The position numbers and the translations under genes are program-made. From assembly GCA_003486705.1 (NCBI GenBank), contig DNGE01000116.1, positions 1 through 12,144 on the forward strand: 12,144 bases of DNA, written 5' to 3'. This DNA comes from Bacillota bacterium. Its GTDB lineage: Bacteria; Bacillota_I; Bacilli_A; MOL361; Turicibacteraceae. This document shows positions 1 to 5,481 of this stretch, one piece after another; the first letter of the stretch is position 1, and every line of letters begins with the position of its first letter. The notes beneath the pieces were generated by a model. It was not told the origin of the DNA and made no database searches. It saw only the letters and a program-made list of their open reading frames with translations.

Positions 1-483
1 ATACGTCATGATAAAGGTAATAAACATTAACGCGATATATAAAATGTTTTTTGTTTTGAAAATATTTTTAGCAAGATTGATGACCACATCACAAATAACA
101 GCTGCAACGCCAGCTCGCATCACGGTTAACGCTGTTGCAATTACAGTACTTTCTCTAAATTGTGTGTAAAAAATAGAAATGATTGAAATAATAGCAATCG
201 GTGGAATTGAGGTCCCAAAAATTGCAACAATAGATCCTAAAATGCCTTGCATACGATAACCTAAAATTACTGATGCATTAATTGGAATTGGCCCAGGTGA
301 AGATTGAGCAATGGCTGCAATATCAAGCATTTCGCTTTCTTCTAGCCAACCTAACTCTTCGACAAATTTCTTTTTCATTAATGAAACGATAACAAAGCCA
401 CCCCCGAATGTTGAAGCACTTAAAATAAATGTTGATTTAAATAGTTCCCATAAAACTTTCCAATCTCTTGTTTTGTTGTTCAT
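1..483 (-). CDS. chrA: Chromate transporter (CHR family), N-terminal part, cut by window edge
   Basis: Inner-membrane transporter of the CHR family, whose studied members export chromate. The 161 codons visible give the conserved N-terminal half: a helix with FGGG (STFGGGFVIVSLMKK), the GWL segment, the PGP motif (AIAQSSPGPIPINA) and a GYRMQGILG turn, followed by hydrophobic helices. The start is the ATG at 481-483, preceded on the minus strand by a good AAGGAGAG ribosome site. The reading frame is still open at base 1, so it cannot be told whether this is a short-chain CHR protein of about 190 residues (usually encoded as a pair) or a long two-domain form. The family call is firm. The actual substrate is not shown by the sequence. 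Confidence 0.93.
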   Translation of the reverse strand, partial: MNNKTRDWKVLWELFKSTFILSASTFGGGFVIVSLMKKKFVEELGWLEESEMLDIAAIAQSSPGPIPINASVILGYRMQGILGSIVAIFGTSIPPIAIISIISIFYTQFRESTVIATALTVMRAGVAAVICDVVINLAKNIFKTKNILYIALMFITFIMTY

Positions 484-795
484 TATTAACTCTCCTTAAT
501 AATTGATTTCCTATTCACAGTAACTAGTATATGATGCTTGGGTTCATAAATGAAATACATATATGTTATGAACATCATAGGTAAATACTTATATAAGGAT
601 TTATCATCGTCTACACGTCTAAAGAATTATAAGGACGTAGAGATATTTTTATGAATGATTAAAATATTGTCATGTTTTTAGGATGAAAAAATAAAATATT
701 AATAGAATATTGCAGAAGAAAATGACAATCGATGAATGAGCTTACCAATGATTTTCAGTCTATTAAATAACGCTTGAAAGAGTGGGGGAAAAGTA
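484..795. other. Divergent intergenic region between chrA and the 45-aa ORF
   Basis: No gene is evident in these 312 bases. The left part holds the chrA leader and the dyad at 531-578. The right part is very AT-rich. A TTGTCA (667-672) with TAAAAT (692-697) could serve the downstream miniprotein, but the 19-bp spacing is poor and I do not call it. Confidence 0.4.
526..578 (-). promoter_or_regulatory. Candidate promoter and operator-like inverted repeat upstream of chrA
   Basis: An 8-bp perfect inverted repeat, GTTCATAA (542-549) and TTATGAAC (566-573), is flanked by a further ATGAT (531-535)/ATCAT (574-578) pairing. On the minus strand a weak promoter lies across it: -10 TATACT (526-531) and a poor -35 TTCATT (549-554), 17 bp apart. 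The dyad would therefore overlap the promoter, as a repressor operator would. The regulator is unknown and none is encoded nearby. Confidence 0.35.
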
Positions 796-933
796 ATGGA
801 AGCAAAATGTTTGATTTTAAAATGGGTAACAGGTGTATTGCTAGTGTACGTCGTGTGCTTTGGTTTAACAAAGGTTATAGATACGTCAAAAGTAAATTCG
901 ATTGAAATCCCACAGTTAAGACATGAACAATAA
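796..933 (+). CDS. 45-residue single-pass membrane miniprotein
   Basis: I do not recognise the family. The product is a short N-terminal segment with lysines (MEAKCLILKW), one hydrophobic helix at about residues 11-26 (VTGVLLVYVVCFGLTK), then a polar tail ending LRHEQ. It would sit as a single-pass membrane peptide. Three things support a real gene: a purine-rich GGGGGA ribosome site (784-789) six bases before the ATG, a stop at 931-933, and an intrinsic terminator 12 bases further on. It is divergent from chrA and is separated from the chitinase by its terminator, so it looks like a one-gene unit. Function is unknown. Confidence 0.55.
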   Translation: MEAKCLILKWVTGVLLVYVVCFGLTKVIDTSKVNSIEIPQLRHEQ

Positions 934-945
934 AAGATAGGATGG

Positions 946-974
946 GTGAGCTCCTTGCGGCTCACTTTTTTTTG
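946..974 (+). terminator. Intrinsic terminator after the 45-aa ORF
   Basis: Stem GTGAGC (946-951) pairs with GCTCAC (960-965), extended by a T-G pair inside, and is followed by a run of eight T (966-973). It separates the miniprotein from the chitinase unit. Confidence 0.8.
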
Positions 975-1012
975 GCCCCATGGCGGCTTTTATTACATAG
1001 AAATGAAGGTAG

Positions 1013-1063
1013 AAAAATGTGTGTAATGAACTAAAAATGACAAAAAGTAGGTTAAAAATGACA
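1013..1063 (+). repeat. Phased A-tracts with an exact 11-bp direct repeat upstream of the chitinase promoter
   Basis: TAAAAATGACA occurs exactly at 1032-1042 and 1053-1063, 21 bp apart (two helical turns), and the second copy ends two bases before the -35. A third partial copy (AAAAATG, 1013-1019) lies 20 bp further upstream. Additional A5 tracts (1042-1046) fall between them. This could be an activator binding array, an UP-like element or intrinsically curved DNA. Confidence 0.5.
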
Positions 1064-1064
1064 T

Positions 1065-1092
1065 TTGAAACAAAGATCCTCAAAGCTATATT
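1065..1092 (+). promoter_or_regulatory. Sigma-A-type promoter of the riboswitch-chitinase transcript
   Basis: -35 TTGAAA (1065-1070), 16-bp spacer, -10 TATATT (1087-1092). A start near 1099 would place the riboswitch aptamer about 25 nt into the transcript, the usual arrangement. Confidence 0.6.
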
Positions 1093-1124
1093 AAAGTAGA
1101 GTTGAATCATATCGGCCAAATATT

Positions 1125-1203
1125 TAATAGGCAAAGCTGATGAAAATTAGTGACGCAAAACTATAGGGGCTAAAGTCGAGTGACAATGCTAGCCAGTTGC
1201 CAA
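1125..1203 (+). promoter_or_regulatory. Cyclic-di-GMP class I (GEMM-I) riboswitch aptamer
   Basis: The conserved GEMM-I elements appear in order. GGCAA (1130-1134) pairs with TTGCC (1197-1201) to close the aptamer. Hairpin GCTGAT/ATTAGT (1136-1141 with 1146-1151) is capped by a GAAA tetraloop (1142-1145). GACGCAAAA (1152-1160) is the highly conserved joining segment. GGGGCTAAAG (1166-1175) is the tetraloop-receptor side, and GCTAGCC closes the second arm. Both guanines before CAAA are kept, which fits a c-di-GMP rather than a cyclic-AMP-GMP binder. It lies in the 5' leader of the chitinase gene, about 135 nt before the start codon, so it very probably controls that gene. Whether ligand switches expression on or off is not evident. 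Confidence 0.93.
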
Positions 1204-1338
1204 AGAGTATAAACATATTTTTTGTAATTGTAACGACTCTTTCAGGGAACAATTGAAAGTTTCCTGTCTCTCCTGACTTATTAAATGTGACGAATGATTC
1301 AAATAAAGGTCAATAAAGAGATAAAGGAGGAGTTTTAG
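1202..1338 (+). promoter_or_regulatory. Likely expression platform and chitinase ribosome site
   Basis: Several mutually exclusive helices can be drawn: AAAGAGT (1202-1208)/ACTCTTT (1236-1242), AATTGT/ACAATT (about 1226-1254), and CAGGGAA (1243-1249)/TTTCCTG (1260-1266). None is followed by a T-run, so no ordinary terminator is visible. TCTCCT (1269-1274) is complementary to the Shine-Dalgarno AGGAGG (1325-1330). Sequestration of the ribosome site is therefore a plausible output, which is inference. Confidence 0.45.
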
Positions 1339-4176
1339 ATGAATGTCTTGAAAAAGATTTTCTCAGTCGCATCTATTGCGGCATTGACGTTATCAGTGAC
1401 ACAAGGTGCACAGGCAACAGTCGAACTTGATGAAGTAAAAGAGCAATCAACGGTACTTGAAAGCAAAACAGAAGAAGTCGTTGAACGAAAAATTGTAGGG
1501 TATTTCCCTGAGTGGGCTTACGAATCAAAAGAACATAACTATTTTAATGTAACAGATTTACAGTGGGAATCTTTAACGCATATTCAGTATTCTTTTGCGA
1601 TGGTGGATCCTGATACAAATAAAATCACATTTGGTGATGAGCATGCGGCCATTAAAGAAGATTTTGAGGGCTATGATTTAAGCTATAACGGAGAAGAAAT
1701 TTTATTAGATGACAGTTTATCTTATCAAGGACACTTCAATGTGTTACAACAAATGAAGAAAAAATTCCCTGATGTTAAATTATTAATTTCTGTTGGAGGA
1801 TGGGCTGGTTCACGCGGCTTTTATACAATGATGGATACAGATGAAGGTATTCAGACATTTGTTGATTCAGCTGTTCAATTCATTCGTGATTATGGATTTG
1901 ATGGGGTTGATATAGATTTTGAATTCCCATCTTCAACATCACAATCTGGAAATCCTGAGGACTTCGATGTATCAGAACCACGTCGTGATACGATTAATGC
2001 ACGTTACAACGTTATGATTGAAAAATTACGTGAAGGCATTGATAAAGCGGGACAGGAAGATGGAAAAGACTATTTGCTAACGGCAGCTGTTAGTGCGTCT
2101 TCTTGGGTATTAGGTGGCGTTGAATCAAATGATTATGCTGATCATTTAGATTTCTTAAGTATTATGTCTTATGATTTCCATGGCGGATGGAATGAGTTTG
2201 TTGAAAATCAAGCGAATATTTATCCTGACCCAGAAGATCGTGAAACGGCCAATATGTTAATGCCAGTATTAGGTGCAGATTGGGCTTACAAATATTATCG
2301 TGGTGTCTTACCACCTGAAAAAATCTTAATGGGAATTCCGTACTATACACGTGGTTGGGAAAATGTTCAAGGTGGAAATGGCACTGGATTACACGGAAGT
2401 AGTAATACCCCTGCAACAGGTAAATATAATATTTGGGGAGATCCAGATGAAGATGGAAATATTATTCCTGCTGGAGCAAATCCATTATGGCATGTGTTAA
2501 ACTTAATGGATCAAGACCCAGATTTACAAGTACATTGGGATGAGGTTGGTAAAGTTCCTTATGTATGGCATAATGATGAAAAAGTCTTTTTATCATTTGA
2601 AAATGAACAATCAATTGATGAGCGTTTAAAATATATTGAAGAAAATAATTTAGGTGGCGCATTAATTTGGGTTATGAATGGTGATTATGGTTTAAATCCA
2701 AATTATGTTGAAGGTTCAACCGATATTTCAGAAGGAAAATACACAGTAGGTGACACGCTAACAACTCAGTTAAGCGAAGGATTAAAAGAGATGGGACCAG
2801 CTAGTGTAACAGATGAATCAAATAGCCATTTAGAGAAAATCAATGTGGATGTTGAACTAAAAGGAAGCTATGATCATCCAAATTATACGTACGATTTTAT
2901 CATTACAAATAATACAGAAGAAACGATTCAAGGTGGATGGGAATTAGCGTTTGATTTACCAAAATCAGCTCAATTCAAATCATCTTGGGGTGGAACAGTG
3001 ACACAAGAAGATAATGGTGATTTCACACGTATTACCATTAAATCTTCTGGGTGGCAAACATTAGAACCGGGTGCTACAGCAAACTTACAAGGTATGATTG
3101 GACTTTGCTTCTCAGACGTTCGTAATATTACATTTAATGGATATCGTGTGGACGGTGAAGATGCTGTCGTAAATGCAGCGCCTGTCTTAAGCGGTGTTTC
3201 AAATAAAACCATTACAGTAGGAGATTTATTTAGTGCACTTGAAGGCGTGAGTGCTAGCGATAAAGAAGATGGTGACTTAACTGCCAAGATTAAAGTTGAG
3301 GGTGTTGTTGATGTTGAGACGGCTGGAACATATGAATTAACATATTCTGTATCAGACAGCCAAGGGTTAACGACAAGTGTTAAACGTATCATCACAGTTA
3401 TGGAACCATTACCAAATCAAGCACCTACTCTAAATGGCGTTGAAGATATTACAATCTATGTGGGTGAGGCGTTTAACCCGTTAAAAAATATCACAGCAAC
3501 AGATGATAAAGATGGTGATTTAACTGCCCAAATTAAAGTAGAGGGGACGGTTAATGTAAATGTAGCAGGACGTTACGAATTAACTTATAAAGTATCAGAT
3601 AGTGAAGGGTTGACAACATCAAAAACGCGTGTCGTAACTGTTGTTCGCGAGCCAAACCAAGCCCCAGTTTTATCAGGAATTCAAGAGATAACAATTAATG
3701 TGGGTGACGTATTTGATGCATTAGCTGGGATTCAAGCAATGGATAAAGAAGATGGTGATTTAACTGCCCAAATTAAAGTAGAGGGTACAGTTGATGTAAA
3801 TGTAGCAGGACGTTATGAATTAACTTATAAAGTAACAGATAGCGATGGAGTAACCACGACAGCGGTGCGCATTATAACAGTAAAAGAGACTACATCTGAT
3901 ACATTTGATCTGAGCAAAGTCTATAATACAGGTGATACTGTTGTATACAAAGGTGATACTTATACAGCAAAATGGTGGGTACAAGGACAATATCCTGACC
4001 AATCTGATGCTTGGGAAAAAGTAGTAGCACCAAATGAAGACGGATCAATTAATTATGAACCAGGAATGGTATTCACTGGTGGACAATTAGCAAAATACGA
4101 TGGACACGTCTATCGTGCGAAATGGTGGACAAACACAGTTCCAGGATCAGATAGTTCATGGGAATTCGTTCGATAA
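1339..4176 (+). CDS. Secreted multidomain chitinase (GH18, CBM2-like, three Ig-like, two CBM5/12)
   Basis: Extracellular family 18 glycoside hydrolase predicted to cleave beta-1,4-linked N-acetylglucosamine polymers. Residues 1-26 are a signal peptide ending AQA. Residues about 50-455 form the GH18 barrel, with SVGGW (151-155), the catalytic DGVDIDFE (188-195, acid Glu195), MSYDFHGGW (276-284) and a C-terminal WVMNGDYG. Residues about 500-605 resemble a CBM2-type carbohydrate-binding module. Three Ig-like domains of DUF5011 type follow (about 613-687, 692-768, 773-848), each with a DGDLTA motif and a GxYELTY strand. Two CBM5/12 chitin-binding modules end the protein (about 855-895 and 905-945), each with AKWW or RAKWW. 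The start is fixed by AAAGGAGGAG at 1323-1332. No sorting signal is present, so the enzyme is probably released. Expression is likely controlled by the upstream c-di-GMP riboswitch. The gene is complete, with no frameshift. Confidence 0.96.
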   Translation: MNVLKKIFSVASIAALTLSVTQGAQATVELDEVKEQSTVLESKTEEVVERKIVGYFPEWAYESKEHNYFNVTDLQWESLTHIQYSFAMVDPDTNKITFGDEHAAIKEDFEGYDLSYNGEEILLDDSLSYQGHFNVLQQMKKKFPDVKLLISVGGWAGSRGFYTMMDTDEGIQTFVDSAVQFIRDYGFDGVDIDFEFPSSTSQSGNPEDFDVSEPRRDTINARYNVMIEKLREGIDKAGQEDGKDYLLTAAVSASSWVLGGVESNDYADHLDFLSIMSYDFHGGWNEFVENQANIYPDPEDRETANMLMPVLGADWAYKYYRGVLPPEKILMGIPYYTRGWENVQGGNGTGLHGSSNTPATGKYNIWGDPDEDGNIIPAGANPLWHVLNLMDQDPDLQVHWDEVGKVPYVWHNDEKVFLSFENEQSIDERLKYIEENNLGGALIWVMNGDYGLNPNYVEGSTDISEGKYTVGDTLTTQLSEGLKEMGPASVTDESNSHLEKINVDVELKGSYDHPNYTYDFIITNNTEETIQGGWELAFDLPKSAQFKSSWGGTVTQEDNGDFTRITIKSSGWQTLEPGATANLQGMIGLCFSDVRNITFNGYRVDGEDAVVNAAPVLSGVSNKTITVGDLFSALEGVSASDKEDGDLTAKIKVEGVVDVETAGTYELTYSVSDSQGLTTSVKRIITVMEPLPNQAPTLNGVEDITIYVGEAFNPLKNITATDDKDGDLTAQIKVEGTVNVNVAGRYELTYKVSDSEGLTTSKTRVVTVVREPNQAPVLSGIQEITINVGDVFDALAGIQAMDKEDGDLTAQIKVEGTVDVNVAGRYELTYKVTDSDGVTTTAVRIITVKETTSDTFDLSKVYNTGDTVVYKGDTYTAKWWVQGQYPDQSDAWEKVVAPNEDGSINYEPGMVFTGGQLAKYDGHVYRAKWWTNTVPGSDSSWEFVR
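3511..3842 (+). repeat. Near-identical direct repeats inside the chitinase Ig-like domains
   Basis: Bases 3511-3602 and 3751-3842 match at 87 of 92 positions by eye, exactly 240 bases (80 codons) apart. They encode the same half of the second and third Ig-like domains. The spacing is in frame, so recombination would remove or add one domain without breaking the gene. The first domain (from about 3175) is more diverged, suggesting that the last duplication was recent. Confidence 0.85.
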
Positions 4177-4180
4177 TCGA

Positions 4181-4234
4181 TAACATCACGTTTGTTTTTT
4201 AGTAAACCATCATAGGGGTTTAACAGAGATGTTA
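4181..4234. repeat. Nested inverted repeats just after the chitinase stop
   Basis: TAACATC (4181-4187) pairs with GATGTTA (4228-4234), and inside it TAAACC (4203-4208) pairs with GGTTTA (4217-4222). No T-run follows directly. It could protect the 3' end of the chitinase mRNA, or be part of a larger structured element with the hairpins downstream. Confidence 0.4.
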
Positions 4235-4251
4235 GCCGTGAGAAAAAAAGA

Positions 4252-4306
4252 GGTAAGGGACTCGAATTGTGTAAACCACAATATAAGAGGACCTTACCCT
4301 TTTTTA
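4252..4306 (+). terminator. Long hairpin terminator after the chitinase gene
   Basis: Outer stem GGTAAGG (4252-4258)/CCTTACC (4292-4298), a symmetric GA/GA internal loop, then CTC/GAG, then ATTGTG (4266-4271)/CACAAT (4277-4282) with loop TAAAC. Six T follow (4300-4305). A run of seven A before the stem means it could also terminate minus-strand transcription. Confidence 0.75.
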
Positions 4307-4511
4307 TTGGAAATAAATATAGTTATAACTGCCCCATATTAATCGGGGCTACTGAGTTCAATCTACCTAAAGAGTCATATATGTGATTAAATGTAGAAGG
4401 GATGACTTTATTAATAAATGGCAACCTTAATATTATTTAGTAGATACAATAAGTAGTTGTATTTAAAATGGGAAATGATAAGATATAGCTATTAGAAAAA
4501 GGAGGAATAAA
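4307..4511. other. Hairpin-containing leader of the DUF4300 gene
   Basis: No gene is evident. Two more hairpins can be drawn: GCCCC (4331-4335)/GGGGC (4345-4349), and AGAGTCAT (4371-4378) with ATGACTTT (4402-4409, one G-T pair). A weak promoter, TTGTAT (4457-4462), 16 bp, TAAGAT (4479-4484), could drive the downstream gene. The GC-rich hairpin does not match any riboswitch I recognise. Confidence 0.35.
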
Positions 4512-5351
4512 ATGGGTAAATTAAATATTAAAAAGCCAGTTAAGATTTTGGGTATAGTATTAGGTGTTATCTGTGTCATAATCAGTGTTTTTTTATTACG
4601 TCGGGCATTTAGCAACATAACATATTCTAATCTTAATGATGCTGATGCACTAAATATAACTGTTGATTATTTAACAGAGAGTGGCGTTCCACAAGAAAAT
4701 ATCGATGTGTTTAAAGAGCAAGTTCAATTCACGAATGAGTTTTTATCAGAATTACCAAACTTACAAGGTGAATTTATAACTAAAAAGGGTGCTATTGTTA
4801 AATATGATAGGAATATGGCATTTAATTTATTTAGAACGGCTATCTTGCCGGATGATATCAACTGTAGGCTAACGGCATGGAATTTAATAAAAGATCTTGT
4901 TAAGGTAGATGCAATAGATGAAACGATTGAGCTGTCAGAAGAATCTGCTTTAGAATATTATCCTTCTACTGGATTTAGTGAAGGCGATAAGGAAGCGTTT
5001 TGGGGCGTGTTTAAAGGGATACCTGCAGGTGCAATTCATACAACGAGTGGATACGCAACTATTATTAAAGAAGCATGGGCAAATCGAAATCTTGAATTTG
5101 AGGATTCTAATAGAAAATTAGTGTCGTGTTTCGGCTATAGTTTTGAAAATAAGTGGTTAGAAGCAGTTCATGTGGGTGTGATGATTGAACAAGATGACCA
5201 AGTTGTTTTTATTGAAAAAGTAAATCCAGCCGAACCCTTTCAAGTGTCAATTTTCAAAAATGAGAAAGAATTAAACTATTATTTAAAGCAACGTCTACTT
5301 GATTACTTTGTTCTTCAACCTATTATTATGGTAAATGATGAACGTTTGTAA
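4512..5351 (+). CDS. DUF4300-family membrane-anchored protein
   Basis: Residues 1-9 are positively charged and 10-29 are one membrane helix. Position 21 is Cys but lacks a lipobox, so the protein is an N-terminally anchored extracellular protein rather than a lipoprotein. The outer region (about 36-279) resembles DUF4300: YSNLNDADALN at its start, NCRLTAWNL (117-125), SCFGYSF, then HVGVMIEQ (220-227), FIEKVNP (233-239) and a PFQ..IF..EKELNYYL end. The order Cys118 at a helix start, His220 before a strand and Glu235 on the next strand resembles the catalytic layout of papain-like NlpC/P60 peptidases. A cell-wall peptidase or amidase role is my inference; the family function is not established. 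The start follows AAGGAGG (4499-4505). The gene has its own weak promoter and shares a bidirectional terminator with the convergent PBP gene. Confidence 0.85.
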   Translation: MGKLNIKKPVKILGIVLGVICVIISVFLLRRAFSNITYSNLNDADALNITVDYLTESGVPQENIDVFKEQVQFTNEFLSELPNLQGEFITKKGAIVKYDRNMAFNLFRTAILPDDINCRLTAWNLIKDLVKVDAIDETIELSEESALEYYPSTGFSEGDKEAFWGVFKGIPAGAIHTTSGYATIIKEAWANRNLEFEDSNRKLVSCFGYSFENKWLEAVHVGVMIEQDDQVVFIEKVNPAEPFQVSIFKNEKELNYYLKQRLLDYFVLQPIIMVNDERL

Positions 5352-5402
5352 TTGAATTGCTTCTTAATGCGTTAAGACTAATAGAGTTGTTTGTCTTTAA
5401 CT

Positions 5403-5472
5403 AAAAAAAGTGAACCCCAACCAACTGAGGCTGTTTACAGCTTCTCGTGTTTAGGGTTCACTTTCTTTTTTT
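5403..5472. terminator. Bidirectional terminator between convergent DUF4300 and PBP genes
   Basis: AAAGTGAACCC (5407-5417) pairs perfectly with GGGTTCACTTT (5454-5464), with an inner hairpin GAGGCTG (5427-5433)/CAGCTTC (5438-5444). It is flanked by seven A on the left and seven T on the right. It can end plus-strand transcripts of the DUF4300 gene and minus-strand transcripts of the PBP gene. Confidence 0.85.
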
Positions 5473-5481
5473 AGAGTTAAT

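Noticed and set aside
1217..1223. T-run as riboswitch terminator
   Set aside because: No GC-containing stem ends directly before it. The closest stem (1202-1208 with 1236-1242) encloses it instead.
2970..3395. 141-codon minus-strand frame
   Set aside because: Antisense shadow of the chitinase, with no ribosome site and no recognisable motif.
4542..4580. Lipoprotein signal in the DUF4300 protein (Cys21)
   Set aside because: The residue before Cys is Ile, not Gly, Ala or Ser, and the hydrophobic stretch continues past it, so a membrane anchor is more likely.
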